DNA of 64,000 nucleotides from Spirometra erinaceieuropaei. Its lineage: Eukaryota > Platyhelminthes > Cestoda > Diphyllobothriidea > Diphyllobothriidae. Where the stretch lies: positions 691,533 through 755,532 of the forward strand of contig CACRXP010000009.1 in assembly GCA_902702965.1 (NCBI GenBank), given 5' to 3'. Below the pieces are notes generated by a model. It was not told the DNA's origin, did not search any database, and saw nothing but the letters and a program-made list of their open reading frames with translations. Within the stretch, counting starts at the first letter, position 1. Every line of letters starts with the position of its first letter. Positions 1 to 11,439 of the stretch are shown in pieces. The position numbers were made by a program, and so were the translations under genes.

Positions 1-253
1 ACATACTGTCAAAGTCCACAAACATCTGTATGAAAGTCTATGTATTCCCTAGAAGATTTTACGGTCACATGTGGTTATGTAGCCCCACCTGAAGTAAACA
101 AACCCCAGATACCTGTAATATGGGACCAGTGGTAATAGCGGTTTTTACAGGTGGGGCCGGGGAATGTACAGGCAACGACATCAAGTAGTTGTATGCCAAA
201 GAGAAGCTATTGGGAATTCACGGTTGTACTTTGCGCAGTTGAGAAATATTTGC

Positions 254-331
254 CCTGACTTCTAACCCTAACTCTAACTCCTAACCCTATCCCGTAACCC
301 TAACCCTTAACCGCAGTCCTTAACCCTAATC
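254..331. repeat. Degenerate telomere-like repeat tract (interstitial)
   Basis: The stretch contains repeated CTAACCCTAA-like units with variants (CTAACTCTAA, CTATCCCGTAACC, CCTTAACC). This is the C-rich strand of TTAGGG, the flatworm telomere unit. It is short and imperfect, so it is an interstitial remnant and not a chromosome end. The rest of 1-908 shows no gene I can support and is probably intron or intergenic sequence before the first visible WDFY3 exon. Confidence 0.6.
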
Positions 332-908
332 CTGAGACATCTAACACGAAAGTTAGGAGACGACAGGTCGAAAGTCAAGAAGAACCATCGGCATTGGGCC
401 AAAATAAGGTACTCACGGCAACAAAGAAACAAGGCCGCCAACAGAATACACACCGCAACGCACAGTAACACCATGCCAACGTAATCATGCCAACTCAAAA
501 TAACTAAGTAGGTCAACAGTATTGTGTCCATCAGGTGCGGCTACATAACTACATATTACCGACTTTACTATGTCTTTTGGTCGTTTAGATGAACTGCAGC
601 TCCTCTTGCGGAGTGTAGCCAGTGCAAACATTGGTACGAAACTAAGGGTGCTGATCCTAGCCTGGTCTAGTTCCATTTTTATTCGTTAAAACAAATGCAT
701 CTGGACCGACAGGCATTGTGTTTGTCGTAATTGCCAGCCTGTTTGGTAACACTAAAGGATATTTGGATAACGCAAAAATAGACTGTGTAGTTTGTTTGTG
801 ACCCGTTCCAGTTTTTTATTGGTGATGGTGTCAAAGTATTTAGGTAACTGAATAAAACACCCTATCTCCTACTTGAACTTCATGCGTAGCGCATCTTTTT
901 TCCCTCAG

Positions 909-1733
909 ACTGTCTATTCGTCTTTTTTCCCATCACGGGCCTATTGTTCCCTTTTTACCTTATGCCTCGTTAGCCACCTTGTTACACACAAGTCGACTCC
1001 TGCGTGGAACAAGGTCTCGGAGCAGTACGGAGGTCCCCACGGCAACCCTGCCGGATCTGAACGAAGACGGCTTTGATGAAGGAGATGAAGGTGGGCGGCG
1101 CCGATCACGTCGCGAGGGGGAGGAGGAAGAGAGCAACGACCTCGCGGTTGACGAGGCCGAAGAAGGCATGGACGAGGAGGGTGAGGATGAGGATGAAGAG
1201 TATAAGCCGAATGACAGTGTGGACGCCTCGGCAGAGGAAGAGGGGGGAGTGCGAAGCGCATCCCCTGAAGTGACCCCACATCCCAGCGGCTCTGACCTCG
1301 CAGAGACGGAGGCAGGAGTGACCCCTCAGCCGCCATCCCCTCCAACCGCCGCCGCCACCACCACCAGCAGCAAAACAGCCAAGAGTGTGGGATCCGATCA
1401 GCTGACTGTAGAAATGGTTTTCACACGTCTACTGGCGCCCGGCGAGAAGATACAGGCCATCTACCGATGCGCTCGCATCTGCGGTCTCGATGTTCATGAG
1501 GGTCTGCTGCTGTTTGGTAGGGATAACTTCTACCTCATTGACGGTTACACCCTTCTGACCACCGGCAGAGTGGCAGACATTGGTGCGCTGCCGGCCGGCA
1601 TGGTGCATGAACCGGTGGTGCCTACGACCACTTCACGACGGACATCTGCCGTGCGAACTGGTCACACCTCCTCTTCAAAGTACGCCCCCGACCTGGCCAT
1701 TGCGGGTGCTGTAGATCAGTTGTCTGGCTATCA
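909..1733 (+). CDS. WDFY3: WDFY3 exon: acidic linker and start of PH-like domain
   Basis: The open frame runs to a CA|GTAAGT donor at 1733/1734, leaving phase 2. The first part is low complexity and acidic (EEGEDEDEEYKPND region at about 1170-1215, then Ser/Pro/Thr-rich), as expected for a linker. From about 1405 it matches the WDFY3 PH-like domain: residues reading RCARICGLDVHEGLLLFG then FYLIDGYTLL are close to the vertebrate protein, and a MVHEPVVP stretch follows. The 5' edge is uncertain. A TTTTTCCCTCAG acceptor ends at 908, but the frame is also open from an AG at 972-973. The true exon is safe only from about 980 onward. Confidence 0.88.
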
Positions 1734-3222
1734 GTAAGTACCAACAGGACAACAAAGAAGTCCGGTGTTTTTCCGCCACCCCACCGGGGTTGGGGGGGGG
1801 GATTTTATTGACGGTTTCATCTGCACAGGCAGTGCATTTTTCGTCAGTGAGCCTCTGCGAGTACATGTTCACTGCTTCCGCACCGGGAACAGACCGCCGG
1901 GGTCGTCATCTCTGAGCAGGTGCGGCGACAGCATAACTTGGAGATGTGGCGTTCTCGGCGTAGATTGAAGGGTGGGACTCTACATTTTGACTGTTTTGTC
2001 TTTTAGAAAATATCTAAGGCCTCTCGAGCTCTCATGATCACAGCCAGGCTCCTCCTGATGATCTCCTCTAACAATATCTGGCCTCCACCCACATGATGAC
2101 GTCGGCGTGTTGTGTTCGTCGGGACGGGGGAGGGAGGAGGTTAAAGGTGGGGTGTGAGCGATGTCTGTGGGTTAAACACGTGGAGTGCGTATGCTTGTCA
2201 TTAGGGGGCTCGGAGCGGCGTGCGATCACCACCTGGAGTCGGCGTTGTCCACGGATAATAGAGCGCTCGCACCAGCGTCTTCTGACAATTAGGCGCTGGG
2301 TTCGGTAGCCGAATAGCCACCTCCTCGGCCGTTGCTAGCATCCTTTAAAGTAGGCCTTTTGGGTAGTTTGCTGATACCAAGTAGACAACCCAAAGGGCTT
2401 CTTTTGCGCCGACTTAGTAATTCTTATCGATTAGGTGTGCGAGAAGAACCTCAAAATCGACCTATTTTCATGTCTACCCAGCCAGATAGGTGTGCATTCG
2501 CGCACTCTCTTTACCAGACCAAAGTTGCGAACTTTTTCAAACCGCAAGACTTCGCTTTTTCGAGTAGAAAATTAGCAAGAGACATAAGTTGCTGCAAAAT
2601 GAATGCAAGGGGTGATGTTTCTGTGTGCGGTTCCCATGAAATAATCCGTGAATTTATAAGGTGTGACTAGTACGGCAGGAAGTTTTGAACTCTGCGTTAT
2701 GTCAGACCGCAATTCCTCGGATTTTAAACCATTGTTTGCACTCAAAACGCCAGTCAAGGAATCGATGGTTCCAGAGTTGGTCTTCTCTTGCCAACTTCCG
2801 AAGTAACTTGTCCCCACCTCGCGTCGTTTCGTTGAGATGACAATTTGGCCGTCGCAGGCGGAGTCGTCCATCGCGTGTCCAATGGAGTGGACGCAGGGAG
2901 TATAATCGTTAAGGAAACTGTTATTGGTACTAGCAACTAATCAGTAGCTCGATTTTAATAGATACTGGAATCTGTGAAGGCTAAGGCCAGAGCCTAATCA
3001 CAGAAGTGGAGAATATGCTGGTAGGCTTGCTAAACTCGAAGAAGAGGCTAAAAAGGGAGATGACGGCGACTTTGGAATACGGGCCAGTCATCAGCATCAG
3101 CAGTGTTTCAGCTCCGGACATGCAAGACTGTCGGCACAGCGAATTAGTTTATGCTGAGGCTGACTTACCCGGCGTCTAACCCACTCTCTCTTCCCCTATT
3201 CACCTTGCTCCGGTGGCAAGAC

Positions 3223-3234
3223 AATATCCGGACT
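3223..3234. repeat. Left 12-bp target-site duplication of PLE
   Basis: The 12 bases AATATCCGGACT occur here and again at 5846-5857, flanking the PLE at 3235-5845. Identical short direct repeats at the two element edges mark the insertion event. Confidence 0.8.
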
Positions 3235-3273
3235 GGAAGATGAAGATGCGATCACCGGAACAAGAACTTTATT

Positions 3274-3317
3274 TGCCTGACGTTTCGGATCCTTACTCGA
3301 ATCCATCATCAGAGACA
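3274..3317 (-). ncRNA. Hammerhead ribozyme-like motif in PLE terminus
   Basis: Read on the minus strand: TGTCT (stem I), CTGATGA core, one extra T, stem II GGATTC/GGATCC with a short loop, GAAA core, CG, then the cleavage triplet ending in C, and AGGCA closing stem I. The stem II change relative to the copy at 58515 is tolerated as a T-G wobble. Stem III is reduced to the palindromic ACGT, as in the minimal hammerheads described for PLEs, which probably act as dimers. Confidence 0.75.
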
Positions 3318-4870
3318 TTAGCAGATAAAGGTGATTGTGGCACCAGGAGTGCAGTATTTATAGCACGTGGCTGCCGTGGGACCGCATGCGCACTGCAATT
3401 AACAGTTCTCGTAATCACCGCTGGGGCCGTAATTGATGCGGTGGTGGCTTGTCGGTCCGAGTCCGAGTCGTTAATTGCCGCGATTTCGTCATCCGTGCTG
3501 GATGCTGGTGTGACGATTGCTCGGCAAACTGGCTCACTGTCACCGTGATGATTGCTCGCCCGCGCCCTCCCCACGTGACTGATTCTCCTGCCCAGGGAAA
3601 ATCGCAGTACGCTATAGGGTACCGGGAGGTCATTGTGCTTGTTGATGGATTGCGGGCCTGAGAACCATGACTCGAGCAGCTCGCGGCTCACGCGGTTGTC
3701 ACCCCTTGCGAGGATTTCGGCCTCTTGAAATTTGAAAATATGGCCGGGTCCCGTCGAGTGTGCCGCCACTTGAGAGTTAGCGTCTCCCCGCTTCACTGCT
3801 GCTGCGTGCTCGGCAATTCGCGTACGGAGTAATCTCCCAGTTTCTCCGACATAATTGCTTTGTCCGCAACTACACCAGATCCGGTAAATGACTCCAGACG
3901 TGTCCTGCCGTGGCAGCGGGTCCTTTGGCCTCATGACTTGGTGCCTAATGGTTGCTTCCGGCCTGTGTGCAACCCCAACTCCAAGTGGAGTGAGAAGACG
4001 ACTGACGGCTTCCGAGACGTTCTTCACGTACGGAAGAGCCCGCCAAAATTTGGGTCCGGTTGGATTTGGTCTCTGGTGTCCTTTTCGTATGCACTGGTTG
4101 ACAAAGCTGCGCGGATAACCATTGGCTCTCATTACCCGTCGAAGATATTGTAGTTCAGCAACCTTGTCTTCCATTTCACTGCAGTGCGTCTCAACGCGCC
4201 GGTATAGCGCCCTTACGCAACTGCGTTTGTGACTGATCGGGTGGTTGCTATTGAAGTTCAGTATTTGCGTCGTATTTGTCGCTTTCCTGAACACTTTGTT
4301 TTTTAGGCCACCACAATCTTTGCGGCAGACGAGGACATCCAGGAAGGCCAGCTGATTGTTTTCCTCCTCCTCCTCCATCGTAAATTGGATGTCCGGGAAG
4401 ACGGCGTTGAGTTGTTCTTTGAACGTCAGCACCTGATCCCGTTCGATGACGACGAAGGTGTCATCCACATACCGAGCACAAAATTTCGGTCTGTGGTGTC
4501 GGAAAACCAGCGACTCCAGCCGTTGAAGGACCGCCTCGGCTATGAGTCCCGAAATCGGCGAACCCATTGGCGTTCCCCTCACCTGCTCGTAGATTGTTCC
4601 GTCGAACGTAAAGTACGTCTTGAGACAGAACTTCAGGAGCTGGATGATTTGGGCGTGTCCTAGGCGATTCTCCGTTTCGTCGTATTTCTCTCGTAGGAGT
4701 AGTTCGATGGTCTCGACTGCCAGGTCCTGCGGGATAGAAGTAAAAAGGGACGTGACATCAAAGGAAACCATGATATCGCTTGGCAGGAGACTTACTCCTT
4801 TAAGTTTCTCCAAGAATTGCGTTAACGAGCTGACTGTGGTGTTCGAATCGGAGGTCAGAAACTTGAGACG
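3293..4870 (-). pseudogene. PLE ORF, RT palm and GIY-YIG endonuclease part
   Basis: This continues the preceding frame directly after the TAA at 4871-4873; a later internal Met lies at 4813. Reverse transcriptase motifs are visible: SFDVTSLFTSIP (motif A), RGTPMGSPISGLIAE (motif B) and the catalytic ARYVDDTFV box (motif C). The C-terminal part carries VIYRIWCSCGQSNYVGETGR, the PLE version of the GIY-YIG nuclease core, then a conserved SRELLESWFSGPQSINKHND block. The last 80 or so residues (Ser/Thr/Asp-rich) run into the hammerhead-bearing terminus. The length fits a complete PLE product. Confidence 0.92.
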
Positions 4871-5608
4871 TTAGAACAGCCACTTTGCCAGTCCGTAGGT
4901 TGGAGTGCCCTTCAGTGATACGATAGGCCGGAGAGGAACGCCCTCTTTGTGCACTTTTGGGAGACCGTAGAATCGGTCTAGGGCCGTTTCTTGTGCTCTC
5001 GCCATGCGTCGGTCGATTGGCGATATTGCACCTGAGTTCTCCATTGCCAACAGCGTCGCGTTAATCTCGCGTGTCAGCGTTTTCATGGGGTTGGATTCGC
5101 ATGGGACATAGGACTGACGATCCTCCAACAAGCTTTTGGCTTTTTGATTGTAGTCTGTCCTGTCCAATATGACCGTTGAACGCCCCTTGTCCGCAGGCAC
5201 GATAACGAGGTCGTTGTCGGCCCTGAGTTCCTTAAGTGCATCACGCTCGACCTTGGAAAGCACGTCACGCGGCCTATGAGCCATGAGGAGGGAGGACACT
5301 TGATGTCGAACGAGCTTCTTCGTTTCGTCTGTCGCTCCCGTCTGGCTGAGGATTGATTCCACTGCTGCGATCATGTTGGCAGGTTTGGCATCGGCTGTGT
5401 TGAATGAGGCCTCATGCCGTAAAACCTGCATTTGTTCCTCCGTCAGCTCCTTTGACGACAGGTTGTGCACCAGTTTGTCGTTCTTGGATGACATTGGAGC
5501 AGGCAGCTTACGAAATTTGTTCTCTAGGGCTGCTTCGCGAGTTGCTTTATGCTCGCGGGTTCGTTCGGCCAGCCTCTGCTGAAACAGTTTTATGCCGTCC
5601 TCGCCCAT
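4871..5608 (-). pseudogene. PLE ORF, N-terminal part (before in-frame stop)
   Basis: The 245-residue reading frame begins at ATG (minus strand, 5608), although the frame stays open for about 20 codons upstream to a TAA. It contains the basic N-terminal helix region, the conserved PADKGRSTVIL block near residues 155-165 that is typical of PLE reverse transcriptases, and FYGLPKVHKEGVPLRPIVS near residues 215-235 (fingers motif). The frame ends with the stop after AKWLF and continues in the same frame in the downstream ORF, so this is one polyprotein interrupted by a single nonsense codon. Confidence 0.9.
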
Positions 5609-5845
5609 GAACTCGCAGCACCTTGCTTTCTCTTGGTCAATCCTCTGACGGTATTTGCGAATCCGTTAGTGACAGTCTTGAAGGAGCACTCGGATCATTC
5701 GTCGGCCGTGCTGAAGTACTGCGCGTCTCGCCAGCTGTGTGTTGACCGGAGGTTTGTATGAAACGCAAATAAAGTTCTTGTTCCGGTGATCGCATCTTCA
5801 TCTTCTGAACTGCTACCTGGAACTCGCCTGTTCGCTTCTATCAGC

Positions 5846-5857
5846 AATATCCGGACT
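5846..5857. repeat. Right 12-bp target-site duplication of PLE
   Basis: AATATCCGGACT, identical to 3223-3234. Confidence 0.8.
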
Positions 5858-6575
5858 ACCAGTGGTGGGCGCGGACGCAGTGACTGACAAAGCCGAACAG
5901 CCCGTCTACGCGTACCACACACGGTCTGGTCTATCACATGTACCAGACCTCTGTAAAGACGGATGAGTCCTCCGGTAACTCCAAAATACTCTCATTAGGG
6001 TCGAGTTATATCGTGAGTAGGCAGCCTTCCAAAACATGACTCCTAGTGCGTCGTTACGGTTTCCAGCACGTCAGATTTACTATTTTACGGAATTCACTGA
6101 TGTGCCGTGGACATGAATTCCATCTCTCTTCACAGCCGACTGTTCGAGATTGTTGACCTACGCACGTATTGTCATTGGTACTGTGTGTCTGTGAGAAGCC
6201 GCTCACTAATGTCGCAGTTATGGTCAGGACTTTCAATTCAGAAGCTTCCAGCCGCTTCTTCTGTCCCTTTGCATGCACACCGTCGTTGTCGGACGCGAAA
6301 CGGGAACGGTAAGCTGACGGCCCCCAAGTATCTGAGAAATGTAAAAACTGCCTACTGTACTTGTTTAAGTAGGCCGTTTGTTGCTCACTATTACTCTTAA
6401 CTTGGAGTTTGCTTCCGAAACTTCATAAATTCATTTCCTTAGCCACATTTCCTCCCAGAATTCCATGTCTCGCATCAATAACACCTTTTTGAGATACGTC
6501 TTTTGCACTAAGATCGATATGTGGACAATAGTCGAGGTGAATGCACCTGAAAAGTTTTTTTCATTCTTTCTGTAG

Positions 6576-6722
6576 GTACTTCCGTCTGCCCTACGATAAG
6601 ATCCGCGAAGTCCACCGCAGACGCTATCTCCTCCAACAGACCGCCCTGGAGGTCTTCAATTGCGATGGCTGCAATTTCCTCCTGGTCTTTGCGAAGGATC
6701 TGCGAAACAAGGTTTTCGATTG
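6576..6722 (+). CDS. WDFY3: WDFY3 exon: rest of PH-like domain
   Basis: The acceptor TTCTTTCTGTAG ends at 6575 and the donor TG|GTGAGT follows 6722. The first base completes the CAG codon left by the previous exon. The product reads YFRLPYDKIREVHRRRYLLQ and then NFLLVFAKDLRNKVFD, matching the conserved IKEVHKRRYLL...RNKV region of the WDFY3 PH-like domain. The exon ends in phase 2 (TG), completed to TGG by the next exon. Confidence 0.95.
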
Positions 6723-8828
6723 GTGAGTTCACCACTCAGTGCGGTGATAACACTGGCTTTCTTTTCTATTTTAATTGGTCAGAACAAATACACACCTTGC
6801 ACGTGCTTTAACCGTCGGACGTGCGGATGTCTGTTTCACTTTGATTTTAAACAAAGATCGGACAATTAGGCGATGACCCTTATTGACTGTTACTTAATCA
6901 ATTCATTTTGTAACGCTCCACAATTACGAGGTCGTTTATGTAGGACAGGACTTTGCCGTGGATTCCGCTAAAGCCGATGACATCACCCTACCTGGAAACT
7001 GTTTCTAGTAATAGCAACCTGCCCATGGTGGCATATTTATAATCTCTCACACATTAGAATACTGTTCTACGGCCACACAGTGCAAAGTATACGGTGGTCA
7101 GTTGTTTTGTTGACCTCTATGTGACGCGATGAAAAGCCGTCACACAGCATGTTCGGTTGGTCCTAGAAGCGCCTTATGTCCTTTCACGATGCATCCAAGC
7201 CTTCAAGACTACGGTCAGTACCATTATCTTCTACGTGCCACTTACTAAGGGCGAGATTGATTTCGACAACTCATGATTCAACTATGGCTTTGTTCATTGG
7301 CCAGGCCTCCAGCAGGGAACTTTAACGTCGATTAGGAGTACTTCCTGCTGATAACTCAGTAAATGTTTGCCATTTTTATGGGCCGGTCGTACACTCCGTC
7401 CATCCGAAGGGGATACATTTCGCCAGGCCATCCTCATTGCCGAGGTGGCCATCTTAAAATTGCCCAGATATGGTTAAACCAGAACTGGAGCAAACAATGG
7501 TAGAGGGGCGTTCACCGATCGCATTACGCAAGTCACTCGTCCCTTTGTGCCTTGGGGCTTCCTTTCGAGCCTTACCAGCAGTCACAAAGCGACGCGTAAG
7601 ATAGGTGGAACGACATTAGCAAGGGCTATTAAGCCGGAAATAGCCATTCCAGTCTCCGTTGTATTTGTCCGTAATGTCATACTGGTGAAAACGCTGTACC
7701 GACAGTCATACATGTCTGGAGCTGAAACACTGCCGATGCTGATGATTGGCTCGTATTCCAGTGTCCCCGTCATATCCCCTCTTAGCCTCTCCTCCAAGCT
7801 TAGCACCCCTATGATCGCTTCCTCCACTTATGGGATCAGCGTCTGGTGCTTGCCGTGGCCTTCGCGACCTCTCGGCTGATTCCTGTACATATTAAAATCG
7901 AGCTACTGATTAGATTGTAGTAGCAATAATTGTGTCGCATGACAAACCTTCTGGGGTTGCGTGAGTGAGAACTTTGCTGAGAAAGAAGCCTTGCCACGGA
8001 GCGTGCTCCTGGCAAATGGAATAGTAGCCACAACGGCCTGTCGATAAGCGCAATGAGTACTATTTACTTCTATGTCACGAAACGCCTGCGTGTGGATGTA
8101 TTCGTAAGTTGTACTTTTTCGTCTTTGGTTTCTGCACCATTAAAAGAGAAAGCCAATCTGAGGCCAATGTGCGCATTCGTTTTGTCGTCCGAAGATCTTT
8201 CACGCAACCTCAGGATCGGGCTAGGCAGAGAGGATGGAGTTTTAATCTCCACAATATCCCGTCATTGGTTGTCAGCGGCCAAACTTCCTTGTTTCTCAGC
8301 TGCCATCCATTGTAGTAGCGTCAGACGCAAAATCACACCTGTTTCCGGTTAAGGATTTGTTTTTTCCTCGTTTCATTGCCTCCAAACGCAGCGGTTGTCA
8401 TGGGTCTTCTGTTTTTCCTTTCCAGCTTCAATTCTGTCTGCTCTTCCATGAACTCCACCCGATTCGGTTCTCTCAACTCGACCCGCACGTAAGTGTGACT
8501 CTGCACCAACCAAATACTGCCTGCAACACTGGTGGGATTTCAGGTTAGCACTGCCTCTAGGCTACCGTATGGAATTAAACGGCATTTCGCCCCCCCTCCA
8601 TCCTCCGCCACTTTCTCTGTCACAGATCGGGGTGACGAGAATGGCCAGTTCTGGCTTGGCTGCTGTTTATCTGCCAGCATAACCTCAGCTCTAAGCCGCT
8701 GGGGACTTCGGGGGTGGGGGGGGGGGAGGTGGAGGCGACGAAGTTCTCATTAACAGTTCTTACGGACGTTCAAACTACCGATTCAGCTGATTTTTTGCCC
8801 TGTCGATAATTCACTGTTTACTTTTTAG

Positions 8829-8886
8829 GAGCTCCGGTCTTCTAAGCAGTCTGCTCGGCGAAAAGACAGTCATGAAACGTTGGGAG
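8829..8886 (+). CDS. WDFY3: WDFY3 small exon between PH and BEACH
   Basis: This 58-bp exon lies between TTTTTAG (8828) and GAG|GTAGGT (8886/8887). It encodes SSGLLSSLLGEKTVMKRWE, closely matching the vertebrate SGLLSTLVGEKSVTQRWE linker just before the BEACH domain. Its one-base start phase and phase-0 end fit the neighbouring exons exactly. It is too short for ORF callers and was found by following phase and homology. Confidence 0.93.
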
Positions 8887-9158
8887 GTAGGTGAAGTTTG
8901 TCCTTATCATTCTATACAATATCTGCGTCAAACGTACTGCTTGAGTCCTGTGGTAGCTGTTTTGATGCGTAAAACGAGACAAGACTTGAACGGAGCCCGA
9001 TTTTTCTAGGAGCTCACTTTTAGAATCAATTTCCGCCTTTATTTGCAAGTCCACACGGAATATTCACCCCGTGGTTATACCGACGCGAAGGCTCTAACAT
9101 TGTTTGTCCATATATGTTTGTCATTCCTCGCTCACCCCCTCCCCCCGTCTCCCGACAG

Positions 9159-9503
9159 CGCGGTGAAATCAGCAACTTCCAGTACCTGATGTACGTCAAC
9201 ACGCAGGCTGGACGTTCCTACAACGACCTCATGCAGTACCCCGTCTTCCCCTGGGTCCTCGCCGACTACACCTCCGAAGTGCTCGACCTCACACGACCCT
9301 CCACCTTCCGTGACCTCTCCAAGCCCATGGGCGCCCAGACGCCGGCCAGGCTGGCCCAATTTCAGCGTCGATTCCGGGAGTGGGATGATCCCTCGGGGGA
9401 GACGCCGCCCTACCACTATGGGACACACTACTCCTCCGCCATGATCGTTGCCTCCTACCTTGTGCGAATGGAGCCCTTTGCTCAGCACTTCATTAAACTA
9501 CAG
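9159..9503 (+). CDS. WDFY3: WDFY3 exon: BEACH domain, first part
   Basis: The acceptor CCCGACAG ends at 9158 and the donor CAG|GTAGGG follows 9503; the exon has 115 codons and is phase 0 at both ends. It contains the highly conserved start of the BEACH domain: [55 protein letters not shown] and [25 protein letters not shown] domains act with the adjacent PH-like domain as a single protein-interaction module in large membrane-trafficking scaffolds. Confidence 0.98.
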
Positions 9504-9708
9504 GTAGGGCTCGGGAGCAGTTATCATTGCGGTATCCTGCACACATCCCACATCCACTCACATATCCGGCATTAACTTATACGCGTTTATACTACTTGTA
9601 ATTAGTAAGTAACCGTTAATGATTACTCTTTTTCAACTAGCTCTCAGCTGTCCGCGATTATGTACAAAGTCCCTTTTTCACCTTCCCACTTATCAATGTT
9701 CTTCTTTG

Positions 9709-9772
9709 ACGACTTGTAACCAATAGGGAGTTCAAAGGCGCTCGTCTACATTTCCCTTAATAAACTGAAACT
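9709..9772. repeat. Dispersed repeat, copy of 19893-19955
   Basis: The segment GTAACCAATAGGGAGTTC followed by an AAGGCG-TCG-CTA and TTCCCTTAA pattern also occurs, diverged, at 19893-19955 in another WDFY3 intron. No coding capacity is visible, and the family is not recognised. Confidence 0.6.
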
Positions 9773-9929
9773 TAAACGACTGCTCGGTTGCTTGTACGCC
9801 CTGAATCATCTTCGGCATATTTTATAGAGGAGACCTTGGCGGTCCTAGTGTCTTGAGTGCCGCCAGGAGGGTGGGGTTAAGCCGGAGAAAGGCTTGGCTT
9901 GTTAGAAGCCATCGGGGCTACCTGTCATC

Positions 9930-10122
9930 GGCCCAATCTAAAATATGCAGTATCTTATTACCGACAAAGACGAGGGAGACTGAAATGGCCATTTCTGGCT
10001 TATTAGCCGTCGTGAGCCAGTCTTACCCAACCCCGAAGTGTGGAACACCCGTGGCTCGAACTCGCGACCTGTTAGTTAGAAGTCCACGCCTCTAACCGCT
10101 GGGCCACGAGCCCGTTGGCCTG
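9930..10122 (-). mobile_element. tRNA-derived SINE
   Basis: On the minus strand a tRNA-like head carries an A box (GTGGCCCAGCGGTTAGAGGC) and a B box (GGTCGCGAGTTCGAGCC). It is followed by a conserved body (TTCGGGGTTGGGTA, ACGGCTAATAAGCCAGAAAT, CTTTGTCGGTAATAA). The same unit recurs at 10193-10470, 11285-11430, 11745-11895, 41105-41395 and 41545-41725, showing it is a mobile SINE and not a functional tRNA gene. Confidence 0.85.
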
Positions 10123-10192
10123 TAGGTTTTGATCGGGATTATACAATTGTACCGGGGCGCTCACCGATCGTCCTTACGGAACTCACTCGTTC

Positions 10193-10475
10193 CGTGGGTT
10201 CGTGGCCCTGTGGTTAGAGGCGTGGACTTCTAACTAACAGGTCGTGAGTTCGAGCCTCGAGTGTTCCACACTTTGGGGTTGGGTATGACTGGCTGACGAC
10301 GGCTAATAAGCCAGAAATGGCAATTCCAGTCTCCCTTGTCTTTGTTGGTAATAAGATGCCGCCTATATCATGCGCCGCTGTGCGGCTGCTTGTTTGGCCC
10401 GAGAGAGAGCCCGTAAAGCACAACGGAACGAGTGAGTTCCGTAAGAAGGATCGGTGAGCGCCCCTCTAACATTAG
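10193..10475 (+). mobile_element. tRNA-derived SINE with 3' tail
   Basis: This copy has the tRNA-like head (GTGGTTAGAGGCGTGGACTT, GTCGTGAGTTCGAGCC), the GGGGTTGGGTATGACTGGCT body and a longer tail. The tail holds the CATGCGCCGCTGTGCGGCTG palindrome and ends near GGTGAGCGCCCC. It lies tail-outward opposite the preceding minus-strand copy, giving a local inverted arrangement. Confidence 0.85.
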
Positions 10476-10575
10476 TCTCAAATATCCTTGTGACTGTATA
10501 GCAACCAAAGTGATTCCGCCACTGTCTTGGTGTTGAAGCTTGTACCTCGGATGGTTTGAAGTAGAGTAATTATCT

Positions 10576-10622
10576 CTCTCCTCCTCCTCCTCCTCCTCCT
10601 CCTCCCTCCCTCCTTCCCTCTT
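10576..10622. repeat. CT/CCT-rich microsatellite
   Basis: A run of TCTCTCCTCC, (TCC)n and CCCTCCTTCC units. The Glu/Arg-rich reading on the minus strand is an artefact of this repeat. Confidence 0.8.
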
Positions 10623-11284
10623 TCTCATCTACCCCTGACGACAAATCGACGCATTCCTCGCTATAATGAATCAGACGTGCTCATAACAATCACGAGGCGC
10701 CTGGAAGGTTGCCAACTAATGAAATAGCTCGATACTTCTGAAATCTGAGAGTCAGGCTGTAGTGTCTCCTCTTCATTGTGACCTCCATGGCGCTGTCACG
10801 CATGTGCGGTTTCAGCAACCCTTACAGAAGCCGGGTATATTTTGTGGGTCGTGTGTGTGTGGCACGCCCAGACGGGTCGTTTAACTTTGTCAGCTACTGC
10901 GTCCGAGCACGACTCTGTCTTGCCATCGGAGGGGATTGGGTGAGGAAAGAGAGAGCGTGATTGGTGCAGTGTAGATCACTGGTGCTGCATCCACCGTGTG
11001 AGGCAAGCGGTGGATGTTGCCGCTCTCGACGGTCGATGTGTCGTATATCCTCCCTGAACACAGTCCCTTTATTCTCTAAGGATCCTGCTCCAGCGCTGCG
11101 GGTCGTCCTTTATCTTACAATGACTATGCGCCTCGTTTACCCCCCGTTCATTTTACGCACCGGTATGCGGGTATTGGCAGGCTTGAGAGAGCGCCATCAA
11201 GACACAACGGGACGAGTGGGTTCAGCTACGCGATCGTTGAGCGTCCCTCTATCATTTTATATACCCGATCGCAACGGACAGGAT

Positions 11285-11430
11285 AACCAGCCCGTGGCTC
11301 AGTAGTTAGAGGCGTTAGACTTCTAATCAACAGGTTGCGGGATCGGGCCCCAGGTTTCGCACACCTCAGGGCTGGGTATGGCCAATAAGCCAGAAATGGC
11401 CATCCTAACCTCTCTTATCTTTGACAGTAA
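11285..11430 (+). mobile_element. tRNA-derived SINE, truncated
   Basis: Contains the CCCGTGGCTCAGTAGTTAGA head and AGCCAGAAATGGCCATCC body of the same SINE family, with small deletions. Confidence 0.7.
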
Positions 11431-11439
11431 TGCTAGTCA

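Larger units (their letters stand above)
3235..5845 (-). mobile_element. Near-complete Penelope-like retroelement (family A) with inverted termini
   Basis: This 2.61 kb element lies antisense in the first WDFY3 intron shown and is bounded by 12-bp direct repeats. It codes for a PLE reverse transcriptase followed by a GIY-YIG-type endonuclease domain. Both ends carry the same sequence in opposite orientation: GATGAAGATGCGATCACCGG at 3239-3258 and its reverse complement near 5785-5805. The 5' end starts GCTGATAGAAGCG, shared with the short copy at 58154-58598. A hammerhead-like motif sits at 3274-3317. The coding region is broken only by one in-frame TAA (4871-4873), so insertion is probably recent. 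Terminal arms resembling pseudo-LTRs are known for Penelope elements. Confidence 0.93.

Noticed and set aside
941..1345. 134-codon minus-strand frame opposite the first WDFY3 exon
   Set aside because: It is a shadow of the acidic, GC-rich coding exon (Pro/His/Arg-rich antisense).
10050..10122. Functional tRNA genes at SINE heads
   Set aside because: The same head plus body recurs at several places with variable stems, which is SINE behaviour.
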